DNA of 64,000 nucleotides from JAOZTV01 sp965371805 (GTDB lineage Bacteria; Acidobacteriota; Aminicenantia; UBA2199). The DNA lies in assembly GCA_965371805.1 (NCBI GenBank), contig CBDUZW010000001.1, positions 62,001-126,000 of the forward strand, written 5' to 3'. A program made the position numbers and the translations under genes. The notes beneath the pieces were generated by a model. That model searched no databases. It saw only the letters and a program-made list of their open reading frames with translations, and was not told the origin of the DNA. Shown one piece after another: positions 16,388-24,836 of this stretch (position 1 is its first letter; the number at the start of each line of letters is the position of its first letter).

Positions 16388-17653
16388 TTACTCAAAATTT
16401 ATTTCTTTAACTTTTCTCCAGAGAATATAAACTGGTTTCTCTTTAGTATCATCCCAAATAAGTATTCCATCATTCTCTCTTGTCACATCTCTCTCATCTT
16501 CTAATTCAATAGTTTTTCCATTTTTTAATACCACTTTTGAGTAATCTCCTCTTGGAACTATTTTTTTAACACTTCGAAAAGGAATATTGTATTTTATTTC
16601 ATCAGAGAACCCTTCCAGTATTTCAAGATCTGAGGATTCATCAAGATCAAAAACAATCCTTCCTTTAAAATCCCCCATACCTTTAGTTACCACAGTTCCA
16701 TATAATTTTTTATTTTCAACATAATTATTATATGCAGGAATGGATATTTCTGGATTTTTCTCGAATTGGACTGAAATAAATTCGTCCCACTCTAACATTA
16801 CTTTTCCTAATATCAGGTCATTGATAATTATCCCTCTATTATCATCATTAACATCATTTGTTCCATAAATATAGTGTTTCTCACCTGAAAAAAGAGTCAC
16901 CTTAGAACCTCTTCTATACTTTTTTATACTTGCTATCTCACCAAATTTTATTTTTAGGTTTGATTCCTCTCTTGTTTCTCCATTCAAAATATCAGAACTT
17001 AAACACTCTTCATGATCCCATTGAATAAATCCTTTAAATTTCCCAGACTTAGTAATTACAGTCCCAAATAGAGGCAGTCCGAAATTTTCCTCAAGCTCAT
17101 CTGGAGTGGGGAGAAATTCAATAGATTCTATTCTACTCCAATTCAACTTTTTTTTTCCTTCTTTTTTATCAATTATATGTATCTTTGCATTAATATCATT
17201 TGAGCCACCTTTAATTTGTATTGTATCATTATTTTTAAAGGATAGTGTTACCCTACTGTTACCCCTTAATTTCATTTTTTTTATATCACCGAAACGGCAT
17301 ATAAATTGATGATTAACAAGAGTGTCTCTTTTTTTACGTCTATTATGGAAAATCCTGCTAAAAAAATTCTTAAATCTATTACCAAAATTCTGATTCCTTC
17401 TGATTTTTTTTAAATCTTTTTTTGAAAGATAATCACCCATATCATTACCTTCTTTAATTGAATTAAACATATCTCCCCAGAAAGCTTCTTCTTTACCCCA
17501 ACGTATCGGCCCCTTATATTCAGTGTTATCTTTCATAATAACCTTTCCATACAGATAACCCTGGTTAAGATTGGCTTTTGCATAAATCATACCTGAGAAT
17601 AAAAAAACACAGATAAGTAAAGTAATAAATCTTTTTTTCAATCTTGCTGTCAT
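16388..17653 (-). CDS. exported protein of unknown function with three repeats of one domain
   Basis: A 421-residue protein with an N-terminal signal peptide (about residues 7-26). I do not recognise the family. The mature part is three copies of one domain, about 34-182, 195-298 and 317-421. Each opens with L[YF]G.V.TK...FKG.I.W, continues with a DxLxG-like strand, a basic strand ending in VTL or VVL, an ND or RD turn, and closes with a W..[IV].SI.F strand. The pattern suggests small beta barrels or sandwiches. A basic stretch rich in Arg/Lys (about 83-110) interrupts the first copy. It is transcribed separately from its neighbours, and no partner is evident. Confidence 0.65.
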   Translation of the reverse strand: MTARLKKRFITLLICVFLFSGMIYAKANLNQGYLYGKVIMKDNTEYKGPIRWGKEEAFWGDMFNSIKEGNDMGDYLSKKDLKKIRRNQNFGNRFKNFFSRIFHNRRKKRDTLVNHQFICRFGDIKKMKLRGNSRVTLSFKNNDTIQIKGGSNDINAKIHIIDKKEGKKKLNWSRIESIEFLPTPDELEENFGLPLFGTVITKSGKFKGFIQWDHEECLSSDILNGETREESNLKIKFGEIASIKKYRRGSKVTLFSGEKHYIYGTNDVNDDNRGIIINDLILGKVMLEWDEFISVQFEKNPEISIPAYNNYVENKKLYGTVVTKGMGDFKGRIVFDLDESSDLEILEGFSDEIKYNIPFRSVKKIVPRGDYSKVVLKNGKTIELEDERDVTRENDGILIWDDTKEKPVYILWRKVKEINFE

Positions 17654-17850
17654 AATTAGCTCCTTTATTAAATATTTCTTTTTTTTAAGTCAGTAAAACC
17701 TTCAACTAATCAATCTCCATTAGTTTAGTTAAAAGTCTCATAATTACTAAGCTTAATAATATATAACGAGTTAAAAGACAAAATGTTTCAAAAAAAGTTA
17801 AAACTTATTTTTTATATCTACTTCATTCAGGCTGAGTTGTCCCGATCTTG

Positions 17851-17895
17851 CCAACCCCACCCATAGGGCAGGAATCATAATCAGGGGGGGGTTGG
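17851..17895 (+). repeat. GC-rich inverted repeat in an AT-rich gap
   Basis: CCAACCCC (17851-17858) pairs with GGGGTTGG (17888-17895), followed by GTTTTAT. It lies next to the stop of the TRAP permease gene at 17913 and contrasts with the AT-rich surroundings; eight G in a row occur at 17884-17891. It could be a terminator or a scrap of a dispersed repeat. The rest of 17654-17850 shows nothing. Confidence 0.4.
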
Positions 17896-17912
17896 GTTTT
17901 ATGAACTTTTAT

Positions 17913-19793
17913 CTATAATAAGGCCATAGAAAATATGGGGATATATGTTATTAGAAGAACAGTAATTAACTGGATAATGAAAAATGGAATTATCGATCTA
18001 TATATTTCAGCCATAGGTTTATTGAACCTATATGATGACAAAAACAGGTTTAATCCAACTGGAGGGGTCATATATCCAAGTTCCATATTGGCAAGGAATA
18101 TTATACCAAGATGTACAGGATGAATCCCAAAAAGTTCTCCCAGGGGAAGTATTAAGGGAACAACAACCATTATTGCTGAGAATATATCCATAAACATTCC
18201 GGTAATAAGAAGAGCAATATTTAGAAAAAGTAGAAATATGTATTTTGAATGTATATTTATTTTTGCCCACTCAACTAATTTTACCGGCACCTCTTCCATG
18301 ATAATAAACTCAGATAATCCTTTAGCAACAGCAAGAATCATAAGAATTCCACCAATTATTGGTAGGGCTTTTTTCATTACATTTGGAAATTCCTTAATTT
18401 TTAAATCCCTATGTATAAGGAATTCAACTATAAAAGAATAAATAACGGCTATTGCAGCACTTTCAACAAGAGTTGCCCAACCACCAAAAAAGGACAATAA
18501 AATAACTACCGGCAAAAGTATTTCCCAAATAGCTCCTCTAATCGCATACAAAGCTTCTTTTATATTAATCTTACCTCTAGAAAGCTTGTTTTTATATGAA
18601 TAGTAAATACCATAAAAAATTAAAGCTGATACCATTACTATTCCAGGAATAATTCCTCCGAGAAACATTTTTTTTATACTTACTCCAGCAATAATTCCAT
18701 ACATAATAATAGGTAAACTTGGAGGAAATAACAAACCAACACTCCCGGATGCGGTTAAAAGCCCGATACTGAATTTTTCCTTATATTTACTTTTGCTCAA
18801 TACCGTAAACAAAAGAGCGCCAAGAGCAAGAATAGTAACACCTGAGGCTCCTGTAAAAGTTGTAAAGAAACTACTCACAACAATAGCCATGATTGCCATA
18901 CCGCCTGGTATCCAGGAAAAAAACTCCTTAAAAAGTTTTACCAGCCTTTCACTAGCCTTGCTTTCTGATAGAATAAAGCCAGTCAGAGTAAAAAGTGGCA
19001 GCGCCGCAAGTGCATGTGTTTCTGTAAGCATCTCATGACTTGTAGCTGAAATTATCTCAAGTGGTTCATTGATATTTGCAAAGAAAAAATATGCAGTACC
19101 ACCTAACATTACAAATATTGGCAATTCAAATATTGATAAAACAATTAATATGATAATTACAGGTATTGCTATTGTTGAATTGAAAGATTCTGAAAATTTC
19201 AGAATTTCATTAAACATTTCTATATCTTTTTCTGTTAAAACAGAGATTATTTTTGCTATTGATCCCAGTGCAATAAGACTTCCGACAAAAACGCCCATTG
19301 AAGCAACTACCCTTTTAATCCCTCCCTTTGGAACGGACAAAATAAAACGGAATGTCATTACAACATATCCTATCACCATAGCAAAGACCAGTAATCTTTC
19401 AGGCATAATTCCAACTTTTTGGGTTTTATCAAATGCACTTAATATGAAAGAAATGGAACTCAAAGCAAAGGCTGTAGTTATCATACTTGCAAAAAAGGCA
19501 ACTGTTATTTTTATATTCGTCTTTAATGGCTCTTCAATATTGAAATTTAACGCTAATGAAAGATGTTTTCCCTCTCTTGAGGTTATCATACCACCAAAAA
19601 AAGTAACAATAAAAACAAGATAATGCGTATATTCAGTTGAACCAGCAACACCCGTTTTAAAAAATTTTACAGCAATTACATTTAAAAATGGAAAAATAGC
19701 AAGAAGAGTCAAAGCCAGATAGGCAACAAAATTTTCAGTCTTGATTAAAAAGGAGGTTATTTTTTTAATTCCCATTTTTTTTTCTGAATTCAT
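17913..19793 (-). CDS. TRAP transporter fused small and large permease (DctQM / TatQM type)
   Basis: A 626-residue membrane protein. About residues 15-185 are the four-helix DctQ-like subunit, with EYTHYLVFIVTFFGGMITSREGKHL. After a linker helix pair, residues 205-626 form the DctM-like permease: LPLFTLTGFILSES, FTTFTGASGVTILALGALL, GSVGLLFPPSLPIIMYGI, and NMELGYMTPPVGLNLFLSS near the end. It uses an ion gradient to import the ligand held by the periplasmic protein encoded upstream. The frame overlaps the end of that gene; ATGs at 19793 and 19775 are both possible, neither with a strong ribosome-binding site, so translation is probably coupled. The gene order TatT-TatP-TatQM is the same as in Treponema pallidum. 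Confidence 0.92.
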   Translation of the reverse strand: MNSEKKMGIKKITSFLIKTENFVAYLALTLLAIFPFLNVIAVKFFKTGVAGSTEYTHYLVFIVTFFGGMITSREGKHLSLALNFNIEEPLKTNIKITVAFFASMITTAFALSSISFILSAFDKTQKVGIMPERLLVFAMVIGYVVMTFRFILSVPKGGIKRVVASMGVFVGSLIALGSIAKIISVLTEKDIEMFNEILKFSESFNSTIAIPVIIILIVLSIFELPIFVMLGGTAYFFFANINEPLEIISATSHEMLTETHALAALPLFTLTGFILSESKASERLVKLFKEFFSWIPGGMAIMAIVVSSFFTTFTGASGVTILALGALLFTVLSKSKYKEKFSIGLLTASGSVGLLFPPSLPIIMYGIIAGVSIKKMFLGGIIPGIVMVSALIFYGIYYSYKNKLSRGKINIKEALYAIRGAIWEILLPVVILLSFFGGWATLVESAAIAVIYSFIVEFLIHRDLKIKEFPNVMKKALPIIGGILMILAVAKGLSEFIIMEEVPVKLVEWAKINIHSKYIFLLFLNIALLITGMFMDIFSAIMVVVPLILPLGELFGIHPVHLGIIFLANMELGYMTPPVGLNLFLSSYRFNKPMAEIYRSIIPFFIIQLITVLLITYIPIFSMALL

Positions 19794-20757
19794 TCAGACA
19801 TTTTTGTAATTTATCATATATTTCTTTTGAAAATGCTTTTCCCAGAAGATGTTTAACACTTTTATCAGATTCAGTATGCCATTTTTTTCTCATCTCTTTA
19901 TTTAATACATTTATTTTTAATCCATTCTCTACCATCGTTTTTATTGCATCTTTTTCAAGTTTTTCAATATCAACCGATAATTTTAAAGAAATTTTTCTTC
20001 CAGCTGCTAAAAGCTCATCTTTTAAATTATCAGGAACTTTGTCCCAGACTTTCTTACTTAGAACAATTCCCCCATATAAAGGAGCAACTTTTATTGAAGC
20101 CATATTAGGGGCTAATGCAAAATACTGTCCGGAAGCTGCGATAAGTGGAGGTAAATAAAAAGCATCTACCATACCGCTTTGCAGCCCCATCATCATATCC
20201 TTCAGTTCATTTGGAATAACCTGATATCCCGATCTCTTCCATGACTGTTCCATCTTTGGTTCTCCAGTTGCAAAAGAGAGTTTATGCTTCTTCAAATCAT
20301 CCGGTGTATATATAGGGTTTTTAGAGAAAAACTGTACCCACCCTGCCATTGACCATATCAAAACCTTATAACCTCTCTCCTCAATTTTTTCATCAAAATA
20401 TGGATTTAATTTAGCGGTTATATAATTAAGTTCTTCTTCAGATTGAATTAGAAGTGGAATACCTAATACATAAAAATCCGGATAAATATTTGTTATTCCT
20501 CTATTTGTAAAGACTGCACCACCAAGTATACCAATCTTCATCTTTCGAATCATTGCTTTTTCACTACCTGCAATTCCTCCAGGATAGATCTTGAGCCTGA
20601 TCTTCCCATTGGATATTCTTTTCCACTCTCTCCCCAATTCCCTTAATGCCTTATCCCAGGGTGATCTTGCCGGCGCTATACTTCCAATTTTTATTGTTAT
20701 GGGGAAAATTGTATTTATTAAAAATATAAAAATTACTAGAAATAATATTCTTTTCAT
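19765..20757 (-). CDS. TRAP transporter solute-binding protein (DctP / TatP type)
   Basis: A 330-residue periplasmic protein with a signal peptide (about residues 1-19). Family motifs are visible: IKIGSIAPARSPWDKALRE at the N-terminus, LKIYPGGIAGSEKAMIRKM, the GLQSGMVDAFYLPP loop, and the ligand-arginine region DDLKKHKLSFATGEP. Ligands of the family are mostly organic acids; the TatT-associated subtype may carry hydrophobic ligands. AAAGGAG precedes the ATG. It is the middle gene of a three-gene operon, 12 bases after tatT and overlapping the permease gene. Confidence 0.92.
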   Translation of the reverse strand: MKRILFLVIFIFLINTIFPITIKIGSIAPARSPWDKALRELGREWKRISNGKIRLKIYPGGIAGSEKAMIRKMKIGILGGAVFTNRGITNIYPDFYVLGIPLLIQSEEELNYITAKLNPYFDEKIEERGYKVLIWSMAGWVQFFSKNPIYTPDDLKKHKLSFATGEPKMEQSWKRSGYQVIPNELKDMMMGLQSGMVDAFYLPPLIAASGQYFALAPNMASIKVAPLYGGIVLSKKVWDKVPDNLKDELLAAGRKISLKLSVDIEKLEKDAIKTMVENGLKINVLNKEMRKKWHTESDKSVKHLLGKAFSKEIYDKLQKCLNEFRKKNGN

Positions 20758-20768
20758 AAAAAACTCCT

Positions 20769-21719
20769 TTATTGTTCCTTCTCTTCTAAATCAGTTTCAA
20801 TAAAGAGATCATCTACATGATTTAAAAGCCATTTTGCTTTCCTTAAATTTAATGTATTAACCAGCATATTATCCGGAGCTGATTCTAATTTAAATTTTAA
20901 TACTTTGTTTAGGACTGATCTAAATTCTGTTAAATTCTGTTCATCAACTAAAATACTTGATGCATATGAAATTAATGAAGACGTACTCTTCCCTTCTGAA
21001 AATTTCATTGCTTTTTTAAAATGATATCTTGCTTTTTTTTTACTTCCACCCATATATTCTGGAAGCGAACCATAATATGAAATATAAAAATCGTGAATTG
21101 CCCCTTCCTGATATGTATTATCTAATCTACTTACAGCTTCCATTAAAGCAGATGCACCCGGAAGAGTTATTCCAAGTTCCATATCAAAAGGATCAATAGC
21201 AAATGCTCCCAACCATCCCGCTGCACTCCAATATAGAAAAGGAACATCTGTCTTTTCCATTTGCGAAAGTACTGATTTGTATTTCTTCTCTTTTAAGTTT
21301 TTAATAAAACCAGGATATTTTCTGTCGAGACCATTTAGCATAATATCTCTTCCTCTAAGATAAAGGTTCTTCGCCCTCTTCATTAAAAATTCCTGTTTTA
21401 AATGCTCTTCATCTGACAGCATTGAAGCAGGAACATATAAGAAAGCATTTGCATACATTATATACAAGCTTCCCGTCTGCAGGATTAAACCTTTATGACC
21501 CGGAACTGAGCTTAGAATGGTCTCATACATTTTTATTGCAAATGGTAGAGCATCAGCGACAAGCTCTGGATCATTATCTCCAGTAAAAACAGTAGAGCTT
21601 CCCTCTCCTGTTAAAGCATTTGCCACACTTTTCATTGCAATTTTCTTTATAGAACAATTGGAAATGACAAATACAATCAATATTAATAAAATTACTTTTA
21701 TACTTTTTTGTTTATTCAT
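20769..21719 (-). CDS. TRAP-associated lipoprotein TatT (T component)
   Basis: A 316-residue protein with a lipoprotein signal ending in VISNC, an Asn-before-Cys lipobox of the kind tolerated in spirochaetes. The mature part is all-helical with TPR-like repeats, typical of the TatT family (TRAP transporter T component, first described as Tp0956). TatT forms a trimer that docks the solute-binding protein TatP in Treponema and is thought to help deliver a hydrophobic ligand. Position as first gene before the binding protein and fused permease supports the assignment. AGGAG lies upstream of the ATG. Confidence 0.85.
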   Translation of the reverse strand: MNKQKSIKVILLILIVFVISNCSIKKIAMKSVANALTGEGSSTVFTGDNDPELVADALPFAIKMYETILSSVPGHKGLILQTGSLYIMYANAFLYVPASMLSDEEHLKQEFLMKRAKNLYLRGRDIMLNGLDRKYPGFIKNLKEKKYKSVLSQMEKTDVPFLYWSAAGWLGAFAIDPFDMELGITLPGASALMEAVSRLDNTYQEGAIHDFYISYYGSLPEYMGGSKKKARYHFKKAMKFSEGKSTSSLISYASSILVDEQNLTEFRSVLNKVLKFKLESAPDNMLVNTLNLRKAKWLLNHVDDLFIETDLEEKEQ

Positions 21720-21794
21720 CTCTACTCCTGGATAATAAAAACAAACACAAAAGTGATTTTATCATATTGAGATATAATTTACTATAAGAGAATA

Positions 21795-21823
21795 TTTACT
21801 TTTTTTTTTTAACATTGTAAAAT
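21795..21823 (+). promoter_or_regulatory. promoter of a leaderless gene
   Basis: TTTACT (21795-21800), 17 bases, TAAAAT (21818-21823), then six bases to the ATG at 21830. There is no ribosome-binding site. The layout is the same as at 1238-1266. Confidence 0.45.
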
Positions 21824-21829
21824 AAAATT

Positions 21830-22849
21830 ATGAAAAATATATATGAATTAATTAATGATAAGGTAGTCATATGCGCTGAAATTGGGATAAACCATAATGG
21901 TGACTTGAAAATTGCAAAAGAAATGATAGCTGCGGCTAAAGAATGCGGTGCTGATGCCGTGAAATTCCAGGGATTTAAAACTGAAGATATGTATTCAAAA
22001 TTAACTCCTGGATTTTCCCATACAGAAAATGATGTGTTTTCTCAGATAAAACAGCTTGAAATACAACAGGACTGGTGGAAAGAGTTAAAAAAAGTAGCTG
22101 AAGAACAAGAGCTCTTTTTCTCATGTTCTATATTTGATCAGACAACTCTCTCATCTCTAAAAGAGATAAAACTTGATTTCGTTAAAATTGCCTCTTCAGA
22201 ATTAGATAATCTTTCTCTTTTAGAGCAGCAGATGTACTTTAGTGATATTTTTGTTATATCGACCGGAATGTCATATCTGGATGAAATAACGAGAACAATG
22301 AAATATCTCAGATCAAGAGGACTGGAAAAAATAATTCTATTAGAATGTACAAGCAGTTATCCTGCTCCTCCAGAATCTATCAACCTCCTCAATATAGATT
22401 TTCTAAAAAACACATTTTTAACTCCTGTCGGTTTTTCAGACCATACAATTGGTAACTATCATTCTATTGCTGCAATTGCAAGAGGCGCAAAATTCATTGA
22501 AAAGCATTTTACACTTGATAAGAATATGGATGGACCTGATCATAAACTTTCAGCTGATATAGAAGAGATGAAAGTTTTAGTAAAAGCTATTAGAGAGATC
22601 GAACTCTCCCTTAAGAGTAATCAGAAAATGACTATTTCCCCATATGAAAAAGAATCCAGAGAAATTGGTAGAAAAAGTGTAGTCGCAAATATGACCATTA
22701 AAAAAGGAGAACTTATTTCTCAAAACAATACAAGTTTAAAAAGACCTGGAAAAGGTATAAAACCAGATGAATTACAGTATTTATATGGAAGAAAGGCAAA
22801 AAATGACATAAAAGGTGAATCCTGGATCACATGGAAAATGGTTGAGTAA
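21830..22849 (+). CDS. NeuB/SpsE-family sialic-acid-type synthase
   Basis: A 339-residue protein. The NeuB TIM barrel spans about residues 1-260: ICAEIGINHNGDLKIAKEMI, GADAVKFQ, SCSIFD, FVKIASSEL, STGMS, CTSSYPAPPE and GFSDHTIG. A C-terminal SAF (antifreeze-like) domain follows (about 280-339, GRKSVVANMTIKKGELI). The family condenses phosphoenolpyruvate with an N-acetylated amino sugar to give a nonulosonic acid used in surface glycans or flagellin glycosylation. No glycan genes are next to it, so the exact sugar and the NeuB/PseI/SpsE choice are open. Confidence 0.92.
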   Translation: MKNIYELINDKVVICAEIGINHNGDLKIAKEMIAAAKECGADAVKFQGFKTEDMYSKLTPGFSHTENDVFSQIKQLEIQQDWWKELKKVAEEQELFFSCSIFDQTTLSSLKEIKLDFVKIASSELDNLSLLEQQMYFSDIFVISTGMSYLDEITRTMKYLRSRGLEKIILLECTSSYPAPPESINLLNIDFLKNTFLTPVGFSDHTIGNYHSIAAIARGAKFIEKHFTLDKNMDGPDHKLSADIEEMKVLVKAIREIELSLKSNQKMTISPYEKESREIGRKSVVANMTIKKGELISQNNTSLKRPGKGIKPDELQYLYGRKAKNDIKGESWITWKMVE

Positions 22850-22892
22850 ATATAGTAGAGTTTAAGCTATTTATCTTTAACTCGTTTTTTAG

Positions 22893-22898
22893 TATAAT
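22893..22898 (+). promoter_or_regulatory. -10 box immediately before a start codon
   Basis: Perfect TATAAT, five bases before the ATG at 22904, with no ribosome-binding site; the -35 region is poor. It indicates a leaderless transcript for the DUF6677 gene. Confidence 0.4.
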
Positions 22899-22903
22899 AC
22901 TAT

Positions 22904-23275
22904 ATGACAAATCGATATTTTATTTTTTTTATATCCTGGCTCATTCCAGGATCAGGGCATCTTATACAAAAAAAGTATATTAAAAGTGCAATTTTTTTTT
23001 CAGGAATTGTGTTATTGCTTGTACTAGGAGTTATGATGAAGGGCAAATACTACAATACCGAACAATTACATCCCCTTTTACTACTTGGTTTTTTTGGAGA
23101 TCTGGGAAGCGGTATTTTTTATTTTATAATTGATATGCTGGGATTAGCAAAAGAAGAAACAAATATTGCTGCAGTCACTTTCCATTATGGGACAACATAT
23201 CTTGCTACAGCTGGTCTACTTAACTATCTAGTAGCATTAAATGCATTTGATATTGCAAAGAAGGTGAAAAAATGA
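22904..23275 (+). CDS. DUF6677-like small membrane protein
   Basis: A 123-residue integral membrane protein. It opens with FISWLIPGSGHLIQKKYIKSAIFF, the pattern of DUF6677 and TM2-like proteins (a first helix, a conserved PGxGH turn, then a basic segment), followed by two or three more hydrophobic helices and a conserved GTTYLATAGLLNYL segment. Its function is unknown. It is followed with an ATGA overlap by a 57-residue membrane protein, so the two are an operon. Confidence 0.7.
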   Translation: MTNRYFIFFISWLIPGSGHLIQKKYIKSAIFFSGIVLLLVLGVMMKGKYYNTEQLHPLLLLGFFGDLGSGIFYFIIDMLGLAKEETNIAAVTFHYGTTYLATAGLLNYLVALNAFDIAKKVKK

Positions 23276-23445
23276 TTTTTAAAAGCCATTTCCTGACTAT
23301 GTTTATATATACAATAATTGTTTCAATTATTATTGCTCTTGTCAGATTTGAAACTAAGGAAGAGATTATCAAGGCAGGACTTAAAATGTTTTTTATGATG
23401 ACCGGTGGTGTAATAATTTTCAGTTGGATTATGTATTTAATCTAA
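23272..23445 (+). CDS. 57-residue membrane protein of unknown function
   Basis: The start codon overlaps the stop of the DUF6677 gene (ATGA, 23272-23275). The product is MIFKSHFLTMFIYTIIVSII followed by a short charged loop (RFETKEEIIKAGLK) and a second hydrophobic helix ending at IMYLI. Two helices with a charged loop are predicted. It looks real because of the tight coupling and the lack of any other gene here. Its stop overlaps by four bases with the 3' end of the convergent dpaL gene. Confidence 0.65.
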   Translation: MIFKSHFLTMFIYTIIVSIIIALVRFETKEEIIKAGLKMFFMMTGGVIIFSWIMYLI

Positions 23446-24617
23446 TTTTTCACAATTTTATTATAGCTCTCAGGGTCCGTATCACCTTCCGTACTGATAA
23501 GCAATACGTTTGTATTTTTTGTAATTCCCAGTTTATCTTTTACTTCTAGAAGATGTTTACTATTAAGTACTGCCAAAAACCCTGCAAGTCCTGAAGCTCC
23601 TGATTCGCCTGAGATAACTCCCTCTTTTGCATACTCTTCCATTGCCTCTTCAGCATATTTATCAGAAATAGTTAAAAACATGTCTATATTATTTTTTAAA
23701 ACAGGCCAGGCAATAGTTGATGGAATCCCACAATTCAATCCCGCCATGATGGTCTCCATTTTGCCTCTAGCTTCAATCGGTTCTCCATTTCCAAATCTGA
23801 TTGAATCAAAAAAACCTGCTGCTTCAACAGGTTCAACACATACCAGTTTGATATTTTTCTCTTTGTAATTTATCGTAAAAAAACCTGCTCCAGCCGCTGC
23901 AAAAGCACCTACTCCTGCTTGTAAGAACACAATATCAGGAATATTATATAATCCTTCATCCAATAATTTTTTTATCTCATTAAATATAGTTGAATATCCT
24001 GCAGCAACCCAGGCAGGAATTTCTGTATAATCTCCATAAGCTGTATCACCAACCTCATACCATCCATATTTTTTTGATTTTATCGAGACTTCCCGAACAC
24101 AGTCATCATATGTCCCATCAATTAATATAACTTCTGCCCCTTCTTTTTCAATATTATCTATCCTTGCTTTTTTAGTATCTGAAGGCATAAATATTTTCGC
24201 CTTCTGCCCAATTCTCTTTGACATCCAGGCAACAGCTTTTCCATGATTGCCGTCAGTTGCAGCACTAAAGACAAAACCACCCAATTTATTCATAATCTCC
24301 CGATTATATAAAGAGTCTGCTTTAAACTCACTTTTAAATTTTCTCTCCCACTCTTTCTTTATTAGCATATATATTGCATAGCTTGCCCCCAGAGGTTTAA
24401 AAGCATTTACATTGAATCTTTTTGATTCATCCTTTACTAAAATCTCGCCAACACCTACCTTATCTGACAATTTTTTTAAAGAGACCAAGGGAGTTGGCGC
24501 ATAACCGGAAAGAGATCTATGAAAGTCCAAAATATCCTTTTTGTTCAGCAAATTCAATAAGGGACCATTAATGCCAGTTTCCTTTTTATAAAATGGGTTA
24601 GAAATAAAATCACACAT
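23442..24617 (-). CDS. dpaL: diaminopropionate ammonia-lyase
   Basis: A 391-residue fold-type II PLP enzyme of family length. Motifs: YAPTPLVSLKKL, the PLP lysine in NVNAFKPLGASYA (about residue 73), DGNHGKAVAW, VFLQAGVGAFAAA and GESGASGLAG. It degrades 2,3-diaminopropionate (also D-serine in some) to pyruvate and ammonia. The closest alternative, threonine dehydratase, lacks the NAFKPLG context and the length. GGAGG is placed before the ATG. It stands alone, with no ygeW/ygeY-type neighbours. Confidence 0.9.
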   Translation of the reverse strand: MCDFISNPFYKKETGINGPLLNLLNKKDILDFHRSLSGYAPTPLVSLKKLSDKVGVGEILVKDESKRFNVNAFKPLGASYAIYMLIKKEWERKFKSEFKADSLYNREIMNKLGGFVFSAATDGNHGKAVAWMSKRIGQKAKIFMPSDTKKARIDNIEKEGAEVILIDGTYDDCVREVSIKSKKYGWYEVGDTAYGDYTEIPAWVAAGYSTIFNEIKKLLDEGLYNIPDIVFLQAGVGAFAAAGAGFFTINYKEKNIKLVCVEPVEAAGFFDSIRFGNGEPIEARGKMETIMAGLNCGIPSTIAWPVLKNNIDMFLTISDKYAEEAMEEYAKEGVISGESGASGLAGFLAVLNSKHLLEVKDKLGITKNTNVLLISTEGDTDPESYNKIVKN

Positions 24618-24780
24618 ATTAAAACCTCCAGACTATTTAATATACATATAAATTGAGATTCATGCAAGAAAAAACAGAAAATAATAAATGAGTTATAAGT
24701 TAAGGATTTTTATTTCAATTATAAAATAACTAGAAAATGAAAAGCTTCACAAGACTAGATCATAAATATGTCATAGTTCA

Positions 24781-24809
24781 TTGACAATAGTCCATAATAT
24801 TAATAAGAT
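24781..24809 (+). promoter_or_regulatory. sigma-70-like promoter
   Basis: Perfect TTGACA (24781-24786), 17 bases, TAAGAT (24804-24809). The ATG at 24837 follows a TAAGGAG site. The remaining bases from 24618 are AT-rich with no other feature. Confidence 0.6.
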
Positions 24810-24836
24810 GATACCTAAACCTAAGGAGATATTTCA

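Noticed and set aside
19069..19623. Plus-strand 184-codon frame opposite the TRAP permease
   Set aside because: Antisense of membrane helices; an open frame is expected when the other strand is rich in Ile/Phe codons.
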